64,000 bases of DNA from Amycolatopsis echigonensis (lineage in GTDB: Bacteria; Actinomycetota; Actinomycetes; Mycobacteriales; Pseudonocardiaceae), in contig NZ_JACJHR010000032.1 in assembly GCF_014174495.1 (NCBI RefSeq), positions 34,966 through 98,965 of the forward strand, written 5' to 3'. The first letter of the stretch is position 1; each line of letters opens with the position of its first letter. The notes under the pieces were generated by a model. That model ran no database searches, was not told the DNA's origin, and saw nothing but the letters and a program-made list of their open reading frames with translations. A program made the position numbers and the translations under genes. Below, one piece after another: positions 41,784 to 50,717 of this stretch.

Positions 41784-42908
41784 GTGGATGTGCCCCAGTA
41801 CGCGGATGTTCCGCACCTAGGCCAGGTCGTTCCCGCCCTGCTCGGCGCGCTGGGCGTGCCCGGCGAGGACGGCGGTCTGGCGCTGCCCGAAGCCCGCAGC
41901 GCGTGCGTGCTCCTCATCGACGGCCTCGGCTGGGAACTGCTCGCCCAGCACGCGGCCGACGCGCCCGTTCTCACCGAACTCGCCAGCAGCCCCCTGCGCG
42001 TCGGCTTCCCGTCGACCACCGCGGCCGGTGTCGCCGCGATCGGCACCGGCCTCGCGTCGGGCGAGCACGGCATGGTCGGCTACACCTTCGAGGTCCCGGG
42101 AGCCGGCGTCCTGAACGCCCTGCGCTGGCGCTCCCACGACGACGGCAGCGACCTGCGCGGCGCTCTGCCGCCCCGGGAAGTCCAGCCCCTGCCGACGACC
42201 TTCGAACGCGCCGCTGCCGCGGGGATCGAGGCCACGGTGGTGTCCTCGGCGCATTTCGCCAACACAGCCTTGACTCAAGCGACGCAAAGCGGTGCCCGAT
42301 ACGCGGGGGTGCACGCGCTGGGCGACCTGGCCGCGCGGACCTTGGACGTACTCTCCTCGCGCGCGTTTTGCTATGCCTACCACAGCGAATTGGACCTGCT
42401 AGGCCACCTCTACGGCCCCGGCTCGACCGCGTGGCGGATGCAGCTTCGCCACGTCGACCGCCTGGTGGAGTCCATTGTGGACGGGTTGCCCTCCGGCGCC
42501 GTCCTGGCGGTGGTGGCGGACCACGGAATGGTGACCGTCGAGGAGAAACTGAACCTCGAGGACACTCCGGAACTGCTGGAAGGCGTCCGCGCTTTCGGCG
42601 GCGAGGTCCGCGCACGGCACGTCTACACGGAACCCGGCGCGACGGCGGAGGTAACAGCTGCTTGGCGCGAGGTCCTGGGCTCGCGGGCGTGGGTTCTGCC
42701 GCGCGAGGAAGCGATCGCGGCGGGCTGGTTCGGCACCGCGGTGAGCGACCGGGTACGCCCGCGAATCGGCGACGTCGTCGCGGCGGCGACCGGAACGTTC
42801 GGCATGGTGCGCGAACTGGCCGAAGCAGTGGAGTCGAACCTGGTGGGCCAGCACGGCTCGCTGACGTCGGCCGAGCAGCTGGTCCCGCTGGCCATCGCGC
42901 GGGGTTGA
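41784..42908 (+). CDS. Alkaline phosphatase-superfamily phosphodiesterase/nucleotide pyrophosphatase
   Basis: The 374-residue protein matches type I phosphodiesterase/nucleotide pyrophosphatases. Metal-binding signatures include LLIDGLGWELL (residues ~42-52), FPSTTAAGVAAIGTGLASGEHGMVGY (catalytic Thr in the TTA region, ~75-98), HSELDLLGH and VADHGM. No signal peptide is seen, so it is probably cytoplasmic. GTG at 41784 is the start. Substrate unknown. It carries the GTCCATTGTGGAC palindrome at 42470. Confidence 0.85.
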   Translation: MDVPQYADVPHLGQVVPALLGALGVPGEDGGLALPEARSACVLLIDGLGWELLAQHAADAPVLTELASSPLRVGFPSTTAAGVAAIGTGLASGEHGMVGYTFEVPGAGVLNALRWRSHDDGSDLRGALPPREVQPLPTTFERAAAAGIEATVVSSAHFANTALTQATQSGARYAGVHALGDLAARTLDVLSSRAFCYAYHSELDLLGHLYGPGSTAWRMQLRHVDRLVESIVDGLPSGAVLAVVADHGMVTVEEKLNLEDTPELLEGVRAFGGEVRARHVYTEPGATAEVTAAWREVLGSRAWVLPREEAIAAGWFGTAVSDRVRPRIGDVVAAATGTFGMVRELAEAVESNLVGQHGSLTSAEQLVPLAIARG

Positions 42909-43241
42909 TCTCTCGGGGCCGGACCGTCTCGGCGGTGGTGTTCTCGCACTGGTGAAGCGGCGGCGCAGGTTCGCGCGTGAGCTTCGACCCGCTCACTGCG
43001 ACGCTCACCGTTGGGTGCGTCTGACGCAGCGAATGCCGCGTTGGGGTTGTCCGGGTAGTGCGGTGTGCTCTGGGTCCGCCCTCAGCAGGCGATGTCCTCC
43101 CGCTCGGCCTGGGCTGCCCGGTTGAAAGGTCACGTTCCCGATCACCCGGTCAGCCTGGGGGAACAACGGGACCTGTCGTCGGAGCGATCCCCGAGGTGCG
43201 TGGCTGAGCACTTCCGCCGGCGTCCGGGTTACCGTGACTGC
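42909..43241 (+). other. Intergenic region with small inverted repeats
   Basis: No gene is supported in these 333 bases. A TGCGTCTGACGCA palindrome (43016-43028) and a GTGAGC/GCTCAC pair near 42977 may help end the phosphodiesterase mRNA. Confidence 0.35.
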
Positions 43242-43547
43242 GTGCCCAGACGAAATCGACCCGGCCGAGGCCGTTCCGGTCCCGTCGAGCGGCCGGACGC
43301 CGGCGCGGTCAGCGGCTGGGCCCGCAGCGAATCCGCTCCCGACGGCGACTGGCTGGTGCGCACCGTTCCCGGCTCGCAGGCGGCCAAGACCTACCGCTGT
43401 CCCGGCTGCGACCACGAAATCCGCCCGGGCGTGCCGCATCTGGTCGTCTGGCCCGCGGACGAGACGGGCGGCGTCGCGGACCGCCGGCATTGGCACCGGC
43501 CGTGCTGGGAGGCACGGGCACGGCGGCGGCCGAACCGGCGCTGGTGA
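43242..43547 (+). CDS. Small zinc-ribbon-like actinobacterial protein
   Basis: The 101-residue protein has a basic start (PRRNRPGRGRSG), a conserved CPGCDHEIRPGVPHLVVWP segment and a later RHWHRPCW, giving a likely metal site of Cys and His residues. Similar proteins are often labelled ATP/GTP-binding in actinobacterial genomes, without good evidence. The GTG at 43242 fits the family start. It converges on the CGNR gene with ten bases between. Confidence 0.65.
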   Translation: MPRRNRPGRGRSGPVERPDAGAVSGWARSESAPDGDWLVRTVPGSQAAKTYRCPGCDHEIRPGVPHLVVWPADETGGVADRRHWHRPCWEARARRRPNRRW

Positions 43548-43557
43548 GCGGAAACCG

Positions 43558-44091
43558 TTACCGCGAGAGAGCTTCCTTGCGCCGGGCCCGGTGTCGTCGG
43601 ACCGCGTCCCGGTTGACGCAGGCGTGGGTGCAGTAGCGCTGCGTCCCGCTGCGGGTGAAGTCGACGAACGCGCGGCGGCATTCCGGCGCGGCGCAGCGGC
43701 TGAGACGGTGCAGGCTGGTCGAGGTCAAATACTGCGCCGCCGCGACTGAGGTGACCGCGCGCAGCATCGCGGGCAGCCGTATCCCGTCGTCCCGGTAGTG
43801 GAGATGCCAGCTGAAACCGTCGTGCGCGGTGATTCTCGGGTAGGCGGCGGCTTCGGCCAGCAGGGCGTTCAGCAGCCGGACCCGGTCCGCGTCGTCCGTC
43901 GCGTCGATGACCTCGACCCAGCGATCCAGGAACGCGCACAGCTCGGGGAAGTCCTCGTCGGCGACCGGCGGGAGCGGCCCCATTTCCGGCTCGTCCCAGT
44001 GCTGCAGCAACGCCGCCAGGTCGGCGGGGCGGTCGTTGGTGAGGCCGGTCACAAACTTGAGGAAACTCCGCTGGTAAGAGTTATGCGGCAT
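43558..44091 (-). CDS. CGNR zinc-finger domain regulator
   Basis: The 177-residue protein has an N-terminal helical domain and a C-terminal CGNR-type zinc finger (CAAPECRRAFVDFTRSGTQRYCTHAC, then VNRDAVRRHRARRK), here with V in place of G in the CGNR signature. It is divergent from an MFS exporter with only 26 bases between start codons, so it probably controls that gene. The ATG at 44091 was preferred over a longer start with no domain support. Confidence 0.82.
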   Translation of the reverse strand: MPHNSYQRSFLKFVTGLTNDRPADLAALLQHWDEPEMGPLPPVADEDFPELCAFLDRWVEVIDATDDADRVRLLNALLAEAAAYPRITAHDGFSWHLHYRDDGIRLPAMLRAVTSVAAAQYLTSTSLHRLSRCAAPECRRAFVDFTRSGTQRYCTHACVNRDAVRRHRARRKEALSR

Positions 44092-44117
44092 AAGACTATT
44101 ACAGCACGATTCTCGGC

Positions 44118-45524
44118 ATGTCTCCTCTGCCGAGCCGCGCGGAGCACGCGGTTGCCGCACCGTCCTGGGTCCCGTTGACCGCCGCCTGCTTCGGCACGTT
44201 TTTGCTGCTGGTCTACACCAGCATCGTGACCGTCGCGCTGCCGGCGATCGGGGCCGAGCTCGGTGCGGGATACGGCCAGCTGCAATGGATCGTGGACGTC
44301 TTCACCGTCGCGCTCGCGGGCCTGCTGCTGGGGTTCGGCTCGCTGAGCGACCTGCTCGGGCGCAAGCGCGTCTACCTCGCCGGGCTGATCCTTTTCTCGC
44401 TCGCGACGCTCGGCTGCGGCGTGGCCGGAACGCCCGGCGAGTTGATCGCCGCGCGGGTCATGCAGGGTGTCGCGGGCGCGGCGATGTTCGCGACGATCCT
44501 GCCGCTGGTCGGACTGACTTACGAAGGCCGGGACCGGGCCCGCGCGTTCGCGGTCTGGGGGACGGTGGCCGGGGTGGCCAGCGCGATGGGCATTTTCTCC
44601 GGCGGCGTCATCGCGCAGTTGCTCGGCTGGCGGTGGATTTTCTTTGTTTCCCTGCCCTTGTGCGCGGTCGCGATCGTCCTGGCGGCGACGTCGTTGAAGG
44701 AGAGTCCGCGAGCGCCCGGCCGCCGCGTCGACTACCCCGGCATCGTCACGTTTTCGCTCGCCGCGACGGGCCTGACCTATTCCGTCATCACCGGCGGCGA
44801 CCGCGGCTGGTCCTCCGCCGGGGCGGTGATCGGATACCTGGCGACGGTGGTGGCCATCGGCGCGTTTGTGGTCGTGGAACGCCGCAGCCGCGCGCCAATG
44901 GTGCCGACTGGCTTGTTCGCGACGCGCCGGTTCCTCGGCGTGCTGCTCGTCGCGTTCAGCTATTACTTCGCCGGATTCGGGGCGCTGCCAGTGATTTCCC
45001 TGTGGCTGCAGAACGCGACCGGACTCAGCTCGGCGGCGACGTCGGCGGTACTGGCGCTGCAGGTGGTGGTGTTCGTCGTGGTGTCGGCGCTGCTCAGCGG
45101 ACGGTTGCACGCCAGGTCGCCGGGCCAGGTTCTGGGCGGCGCGACGGTCCTGCTCGGCCTCGGCTGCCTGACCGCGGTCGCCGTCCTGCTCAGCCCGACC
45201 TGGACGGCCCTGCTCCCGGTGTTGATCCTGACCGGAATCGGCGCGGGCATCGTGTCCCCGGTCTTCCCGGCCGTGGCGATCGCATCGGTCCCCGCGGACT
45301 ACGGCGGCACAGCCGGCGCGGCCGCGAACAGCTCCCGGCAACTCGGCCTGGCGCTCGGAATCGCAGTATCCGGCGCGGTCTACGCGACCCACGGCGAGGG
45401 AAGCACCGGGGCGACACACGGGGTGCTGCTGGTGCTGCTGCTCTTCGGCGTGATCGCCGTAACGAGCGGTCTCGTCGGCGGATGGTTGTTGCGGGACAAC
45501 GCCAATCGCCTTAGCCAAGCGTGA
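44118..45524 (+). CDS. MFS transporter, 14-helix drug:H+ antiporter (EmrB/QacA-like)
   Basis: The 468-residue membrane protein has about 14 helices and family motifs: LQWIVDVFTVALAGLLLGFGSLSDLLGRKRVYL (the motif A loop near residues 55-88) and VWGTVAGVASAMGIFSGGVIAQLLGWRWIFF (motif C). It should pump a drug or metabolite out using the proton gradient. Divergent CGNR gene is the likely regulator. Confidence 0.88.
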   Translation: MSPLPSRAEHAVAAPSWVPLTAACFGTFLLLVYTSIVTVALPAIGAELGAGYGQLQWIVDVFTVALAGLLLGFGSLSDLLGRKRVYLAGLILFSLATLGCGVAGTPGELIAARVMQGVAGAAMFATILPLVGLTYEGRDRARAFAVWGTVAGVASAMGIFSGGVIAQLLGWRWIFFVSLPLCAVAIVLAATSLKESPRAPGRRVDYPGIVTFSLAATGLTYSVITGGDRGWSSAGAVIGYLATVVAIGAFVVVERRSRAPMVPTGLFATRRFLGVLLVAFSYYFAGFGALPVISLWLQNATGLSSAATSAVLALQVVVFVVVSALLSGRLHARSPGQVLGGATVLLGLGCLTAVAVLLSPTWTALLPVLILTGIGAGIVSPVFPAVAIASVPADYGGTAGAAANSSRQLGLALGIAVSGAVYATHGEGSTGATHGVLLVLLLFGVIAVTSGLVGGWLLRDNANRLSQA

Positions 45525-46281
45525 CCCGCCGTCTGCCTCAACTCACCCGTCTGTCCACAATGGTCACCCGAGAAAACGCGGCCACCTGACGGCAGCGCAG
45601 TCGCACGCCCACCTCGCAGCCGAATCCCCGCCACGCGCGAAAGCAAGTTCGGCCAGATCCCACTCAACGCGGCTCCACCGCGGCGCACGGTGCGTTTGGG
45701 CCGACCTTCGGTCGTGCGGCCAGCACTACACGGCCAGTCCGGCGGTTCGGCCAGGCGAGTCCCAGCGTTCGCGGACGGCCAGTCCCACGTGCCCGGCCTC
45801 GACCGGGTTCGAGTGTGCGAACCCGGTCGGTCGGCGGACGCGCACGTGTTTTGTCCGCGTGTTCGGCCTCGGCGAGCTTGTGTGGTTCGCGCTGGGCCCT
45901 TCCGCGTGCCAATCCCCGGCCAGCGTGCGTGGTTCGTTGGCGGCCCGTCCGCGTGTCCGAACTCGGCCGTCCGTGGTTCGCGCGCTCAGCGTGGGTGTTC
46001 GCGCTTGGCCCGCCCGTGGATTCGCACCTGCTCAATCCGCGCGCCCGGACCCGGCTAGCCCGCGTACTCACGCGCGGCGATCCCGCGTGAGCACGCCGTC
46101 AGCCCACCGGCCCGCACCCGATCAGCTCACTTCTCCCAATCCACCCGCCTCTCACCCTCCGAGCCATCCGCCTCCTCAACCCGGAATCCAGCCAACAACC
46201 CGCCAGGATCCGGCCAACAACCAGGCAGCAACCCGCCAGCCACCACCGCAGTACCCCGGCCCCGGCCCAGCACCGGGACCC
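45525..46281. other. Long convergent spacer with degenerate repetitive sequence
   Basis: No gene is supported in 757 bases between convergent genes. The sequence repeats short words such as GTGCGTGGTTCG, CGGCCAG and CAACCCGCCAG in a loose, degenerate way. A 12/13 inverted repeat (46062-46074 with 46084-46096) may be a terminator. A single-mismatch palindrome site lies at 45553-45565. Confidence 0.45.
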
Positions 46282-46794
46282 TCACCGCCGGAAATGCCGT
46301 GAAACCGCTCCGTCGTACTCGTCCTCCACGTACTCCGTGAACCCCAGCTTCTCCACCACTCGCAGCGACGGCGTGTTCGTCACCGCGACGCTGATCAGCA
46401 CCGGGATCGCCGGTATCTCCCGTTCCGCCCACTCCACCGCCGCCCGTGCCGCCTCGGCCGCGTAGCCCTTGCCCCACGCCGTCGGGCGGAAGCGGTACGC
46501 CAGGTTCAGCACCTTCTCGCCTCGGAACTCCCGGTTGCGCACTCCGGTCATGCCGATCACGTCCGACCCGTCGCCCGCTTCCGGCCTGCCTCGCTCCCGG
46601 ACCGCCAGGTATCCGTAGCCGTACGTCTCCCAGTGCTCGAGCCAGCTGTCGAACATCGCCAGCGTGGTCGCGGTGTCCGGCGGCCGCGGGTTGTGCCGGT
46701 TCGTCTCCGGGTCGCACTGGATCTCCACCACTGCCTGCCGATCAGCCTCCACGAAGTGCCGCAGCACCAGCCTTTCCGTCACGATCTCTGTCAC
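46282..46794 (-). CDS. GNAT-family N-acetyltransferase (RimJ/RimL-like)
   Basis: The 170-residue protein starts TERLVLRHF, like RimJ/RimL-type acetyltransferases, with RPTAWGKGYAAEAARAAVEWA (acetyl-CoA loop, near residues 102-122) and NTPSLRVVEKLGFTE. GTG at 46794 was chosen because the family start lies there; the long upstream extension is antisense noise. Target unknown. It is divergent from the next hydrolase. Confidence 0.82.
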   Translation of the reverse strand: MTEIVTERLVLRHFVEADRQAVVEIQCDPETNRHNPRPPDTATTLAMFDSWLEHWETYGYGYLAVRERGRPEAGDGSDVIGMTGVRNREFRGEKVLNLAYRFRPTAWGKGYAAEAARAAVEWAEREIPAIPVLISVAVTNTPSLRVVEKLGFTEYVEDEYDGAVSRHFRR

Positions 46795-46858
46795 GCCCCC
46801 GACCGTAACGACGGGGTCCGACAAAAAACGCGCCGAAAAAACAGCGACAATCTCCGCC

Positions 46859-47596
46859 ATGACCGAACTGCCGTTGGTGCTCCTGCACGCCTTCCCGCTC
46901 GACGCCCGCATGTGGGACCCGGTCCGCGCGCCGCTCGCGGAACGCTTCCGGGTCATCACGCCGGACCAGCGCGGTCTCGGCCGGAGCCCGTTGCCGGAGA
47001 CCGAAGCCGAGCCGGATCTGGCCGACGCCGCGCGGGACGTCGTCGCGCTCCTCGACAAGCTCGAACTCGATCAGGTGGTGCTCGGCGGCTGTTCGATGGG
47101 CGGCTACCTCGCGATGGCCGTCCTGCGGCAGGCGCCCGAGCGCGTCGGGGGACTGGTCCTCATCGACACCAAAGCCACCGCGGACACTCCCGAAGCCGCG
47201 CAGACCCGGCTCGACGTCGCGGACCGCGCGGAGGCCGAGGGCGTCAAGGGCTGGCTGGCCGACGGCAATCTGCCGAACCTGCTGGCCGACACCGCGTCCG
47301 CCGACGTCCGCGCGCGCGTGCGCGAATTGATCGACGCGCAGCCGCCGTCCGGGGTCGCCTGGGCCGCGCGGGCGATGCGCAACCGGCCCGATTCCGTTGA
47401 CCTGCTGCGCGAAACCGGCGTCCCGGCGCTCGTCATCGTGGGGGAGCGCGACGCGATCACGCCGCTCGACGCCGCCAATACCATGGTCGACGCGCTGCCC
47501 GACGCGACCCTCGCCGTCCTCCCGGACGTCGGGCATCTGACGCCGCTGGAGGACCCGGCCGGAGTGGTCGAAGCGATCCTCGGCTGGGTCAACTGA
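46859..47596 (+). CDS. Alpha/beta hydrolase
   Basis: The 245-residue protein has a compact alpha/beta-hydrolase layout: oxyanion region LLHAFPLDARMW, nucleophile S79 in GCSMGG, the acid in VGERDAITP and the histidine in GHLTPLE. It resembles 3-oxoadipate enol-lactonase-like enzymes, but no substrate is assured. The 3' end overlaps the convergent kinase-like gene by eight bases. Confidence 0.82.
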   Translation: MTELPLVLLHAFPLDARMWDPVRAPLAERFRVITPDQRGLGRSPLPETEAEPDLADAARDVVALLDKLELDQVVLGGCSMGGYLAMAVLRQAPERVGGLVLIDTKATADTPEAAQTRLDVADRAEAEGVKGWLADGNLPNLLADTASADVRARVRELIDAQPPSGVAWAARAMRNRPDSVDLLRETGVPALVIVGERDAITPLDAANTMVDALPDATLAVLPDVGHLTPLEDPAGVVEAILGWVN

Positions 47597-48419
47597 AGTA
47601 CTCGGCCGCAGCGGCGCGCGCTTCGCCCAGGCGGTGCGGAAAACGCTGTGCGATCAGCAACCGCCACGTCACCGCAAAGAGAGAGCGAAGCTGCGTACAC
47701 GTCGCGAGGACGGCTTCGTCCGCTTCGGCCGGGTACGCGGCGAGAAACTCCGGACCGCCCTGTCGCGCGAGGATCGCCAGGTCCCATTCAAGAGGTCCGC
47801 GCCAGGTGTCCTCGAAATCGAGCCAGCACGGGCCGTCGGCGGTCTCGATGAGGTTGCCCGGGTGCGCGTCGCCGTGCAGGGCCTGGACCGGGCCGGGCGG
47901 CAGCAGCGCCGCCAGCCGTTCGGTTTCCGCGCGGATCCGGTCGGCGAAGCCGTCCAGCAGCGAGCCGCTTCGGGCGACGGTGTCCAGGAGTTCGCCGACC
48001 GGGCCGCGAGACGGCAGTTCGCCCGGGTAGCCGCGCAACGCGGCGTGGACCCGGGCGAGCGACCGGGCGCTCTCGTCCGGCCCGTGCCGATGGTCCGGAT
48101 CGTGCGGGGTCCAGTGCCAGAGCGTGACCGGCAATCCGTCCGCGAAATGCGGTCCGGCCGGGGGATCCGCGGTCGGTGAGACGACGCGCACACCACGTTC
48201 GGTGACGTAGGCCGACAGGGCGACGTCCCGCTCGAGCCACGCGCTCGCGTCCGGCCGCAGCAACCGGGTGGTGCCCGGGACTCTCGCCACGACCGGACCC
48301 ATCCTCACCAGCACGTTCGAGCGCTCGTGCAGCACCTCGGCGGAGCCGGTCGCGAGGCCGAACCGGCGGCCGACGGCGAGTGCGGAGGAGACCGCCGCGG
48401 CGCGGTACGGGTCGGTCAC
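47589..48419 (-). CDS. Aminoglycoside phosphotransferase-family kinase
   Basis: The 276-residue protein has the APH/choline-kinase catalytic loop HGDAHPGNLI (near residue 183) and the metal-binding DFEDTW that follows. Members phosphorylate small molecules; antibiotic resistance cannot be assumed. The GTG start at 48419 lies divergent from ctaD. Confidence 0.82.
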   Translation of the reverse strand: MTDPYRAAAVSSALAVGRRFGLATGSAEVLHERSNVLVRMGPVVARVPGTTRLLRPDASAWLERDVALSAYVTERGVRVVSPTADPPAGPHFADGLPVTLWHWTPHDPDHRHGPDESARSLARVHAALRGYPGELPSRGPVGELLDTVARSGSLLDGFADRIRAETERLAALLPPGPVQALHGDAHPGNLIETADGPCWLDFEDTWRGPLEWDLAILARQGGPEFLAAYPAEADEAVLATCTQLRSLFAVTWRLLIAQRFPHRLGEARAAAAEYFS

Positions 48420-48465
48420 GCGGTGATCTAACCAGCCGGTGCGAGCGACTGTCGGTACCGAGGGC

Positions 48466-48471
48466 TACGAT
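48466..48471 (+). promoter_or_regulatory. Candidate minus-10 TACGAT for ctaD
   Basis: TACGAT fits TANNNT, about 84 bases before the ctaD start. No convincing minus-35. Confidence 0.3.
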
Positions 48472-48554
48472 CCCCCTAGCCGCCCGGATCAGGCTCGCCT
48501 GAGCCCGAGCGCCCCGAAGTTGACCACCACCAGGTTGCAGTGTTGGAGGCAGGA

Positions 48555-50327
48555 GTGACGGCCGTAGCCCCGAAGCCGATCGCGACGCGCCCGTATCCCG
48601 CGCGCGAGACGGCAAAGGGTTCGTACCTGCTGCGGTTGTTCCGCACGACGGACCACAAGCAGATCGGGATCATGTATCTCGTCGCGTCGTTCGCCTTCTT
48701 CATGGTCGGCGGCGCGATGGCCATGCTCATGCGGACGGAGCTGGCCCAGCCCGGCCAGCAGTTCCTGTCGCAGGAGCAGTACAACCAGCTGTTCACCATG
48801 CACGGCACGGTGATGCTGCTGCTGTACGCGACGCCGAGCCTGTTCGGGTTCGCGAACTTCGTCCTGCCGCTGCAGATCGGTTCGCCGGACGTGGCGTTCC
48901 CGCGGCTGAACGCGTTCTCCTTCTGGCTGTTCCTCTTCGGCAGCCTGATCGTGCTGTCGGGCTTCCTCACCCCGGGCGGCGCCGCCGACTTCGGATGGTT
49001 CGCCTACACGCCGCTCTCGGACGCGATCCACTCTCCGGGCGTCGGAGCCGACCTCTGGATCGCCGGTCTGGCGGTATCCGGTCTAGGCACGATTCTCGGC
49101 GGCGTCAACATGATCACCACCGTGGTCTGCCTCCGCGCGCCCGGCATGACCATGTACCGGATGCCGATCTTCACCTGGAACATCCTGATCACGAGCATCC
49201 TGATCCTGCTCGCGTTCCCGATCCTGACCGCGGCCCTGTTCGGCCTGATGGCGGACCGGCACCTCGGCGCCCACGTGTTCGACCCCGCCAACGGCGGCGT
49301 GATCCTGTGGCAGCACCTCTTCTGGTTCTTCGGCCATCCTGAGGTCTACATCGTCGCGCTGCCGTTCTTCGGGATCGTGTCGGAGATCTTCCCGGTCTTC
49401 AGCCGCAAGCCGGTGTTCGGCTACAAGGGCCTGGTCTTCGCGACGCTGTCGATCGCGGCGCTGTCGGTGGCGGTGTGGGCGCACCACATGTACGCGACCG
49501 GCGCGGTCCTGCTGCCGTTCTTCTCCTTCATGACGTTCCTCATCGCGGTCCCGACCGGCGTGAAGTTCTTCAACTGGATCGGCACGATGTGGAAGGGCCA
49601 GCTGTCCTTCGAGACGCCGATGATCTTCTCGATGGGCTTCATCGTCACGTTCCTCTTCGGCGGTCTGACCGGCATCATGCTGGCCGCTCCGGCGATCGAC
49701 TTCCACGTGTCGGACAGCTACTTCGTGGTGGCGCACTTCCACTACGTCCTCTACGGCACGATCGTGTTCGCGACCTTCGCCGGGATCTACTTCTGGTTCC
49801 CGAAGATCACCGGCCGGATGATGGACGAGAAGCTCGGGAAGTGGCACTTCTGGACCACGTTCATCGGCTTCCACACCACGTTCCTGGTGCAGCACTGGCT
49901 GGGCGCGGAAGGCATGCCGCGGCGTTACGCGGACTACCTGGCCAGCGACGGGTTCACCACGCTGAACACGATCTCCACGATCGGCGCGTACATCCTCGGG
50001 GCGTCCACGCTGCCGTTCATCTGGAACGTGTTCAAGAGCTACCGGTACGGCGAGATCGTCACGGTGGACGACCCGTGGGGCTACGGCAACTCGCTCGAGT
50101 GGGCCACGTCCTGCCCGCCGCCGCGGCACAACTTCACCGAGCTGCCCCGGATCCGCTCCGAGCGGCCCGCGTTCGAGCTGCACTACCCGCACATGGTCGA
50201 ACGCCTCCACGCGGAAGGCGAGATCGGCTTCTTCGGCAAGGCCAAGCACGTCGCGGCCCCGTCGCAGAAGCTCGTGGACGCCACCATGCCGGGCGACCAC
50301 AGCAAGGACAACGCGAGCGAGCAGTAA
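48555..50327 (+). CDS. ctaD: Cytochrome c oxidase subunit I (aa3 type)
   Basis: The 590-residue subunit holds heme a and the heme a3/CuB centre of the terminal oxidase, with 12 helices. H83 (TMHGTVM) is a heme a ligand, and the HPEVY, WAHHMY and AHFHYV segments hold the binuclear centre. GTG at 48555 has GGAGG upstream and matches the mycobacterial N-terminus. serB follows, as at Rv3042c-Rv3043c. Confidence 0.97.
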   Translation: MTAVAPKPIATRPYPARETAKGSYLLRLFRTTDHKQIGIMYLVASFAFFMVGGAMAMLMRTELAQPGQQFLSQEQYNQLFTMHGTVMLLLYATPSLFGFANFVLPLQIGSPDVAFPRLNAFSFWLFLFGSLIVLSGFLTPGGAADFGWFAYTPLSDAIHSPGVGADLWIAGLAVSGLGTILGGVNMITTVVCLRAPGMTMYRMPIFTWNILITSILILLAFPILTAALFGLMADRHLGAHVFDPANGGVILWQHLFWFFGHPEVYIVALPFFGIVSEIFPVFSRKPVFGYKGLVFATLSIAALSVAVWAHHMYATGAVLLPFFSFMTFLIAVPTGVKFFNWIGTMWKGQLSFETPMIFSMGFIVTFLFGGLTGIMLAAPAIDFHVSDSYFVVAHFHYVLYGTIVFATFAGIYFWFPKITGRMMDEKLGKWHFWTTFIGFHTTFLVQHWLGAEGMPRRYADYLASDGFTTLNTISTIGAYILGASTLPFIWNVFKSYRYGEIVTVDDPWGYGNSLEWATSCPPPRHNFTELPRIRSERPAFELHYPHMVERLHAEGEIGFFGKAKHVAAPSQKLVDATMPGDHSKDNASEQ

Positions 50328-50348
50328 CGGCGCTCGAAGAATTGCACG

Positions 50349-50395
50349 GGCGCGTGCCCGGTCGGGGTTTCTCTCGGCCGGGCACGCGCCTTTTT
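50349..50395 (+). terminator. Rho-independent terminator of ctaD
   Basis: Perfect 13-bp arms GGCGCGTGCCCGG and CCGGGCACGCGCC (50349-50361, 50378-50390) followed by TTTTT. Confidence 0.88.
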
Positions 50396-50717
50396 CGTGG
50401 CTGGACCCGCTGAGCCGGGGCAGAGCGCGGTGAGCGGTTCTAACCGGCACACGCACCCGGACCGCGCCGCCAGCCTTCGCCTGAGACCCCTCAGCGGGCC
50501 CGTGCCGCCCCTCTGCCGACGCTCGCGCGAGGCCTCGCGGGACACGCCCGACCTCGTCCCAGCCCGTCGCAGCGGCTCTCATCGCCCGTTAGTGGTGCCA
50601 GCGGTGTGAAGCGCGGCACGGGGGCGTTCTGCCCGCCGCCGCGGGAGGCCAGACTGGGCGTGCCGACTCGCCGTGGCCTAAGCGTCGGTGCCGAGACGAA
50701 CGAGGGATACCGAACCA
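50396..50717 (+). other. Intergenic region before serB
   Basis: These 322 bases hold no supported gene. I see no recognisable riboswitch or clear promoter; a GAGGGATA stretch precedes the serB start. Confidence 0.4.

Noticed and set aside
45859..46302. Pro-rich plus-strand frame in the 45.5-46.3 kb spacer
   Set aside because: No ribosome site, no domain, and composition fits the loose repeated words of the spacer.
47589..48419. Aminoglycoside resistance gene
   Set aside because: The fold is shared by many small-molecule kinases; there is no resistance context, so only the family is claimed.
13736..48419. Secondary-metabolite gene cluster in the accessory block
   Set aside because: No polyketide synthase, NRPS, terpene or RiPP core enzymes; the genes are small independent units with separate regulators.
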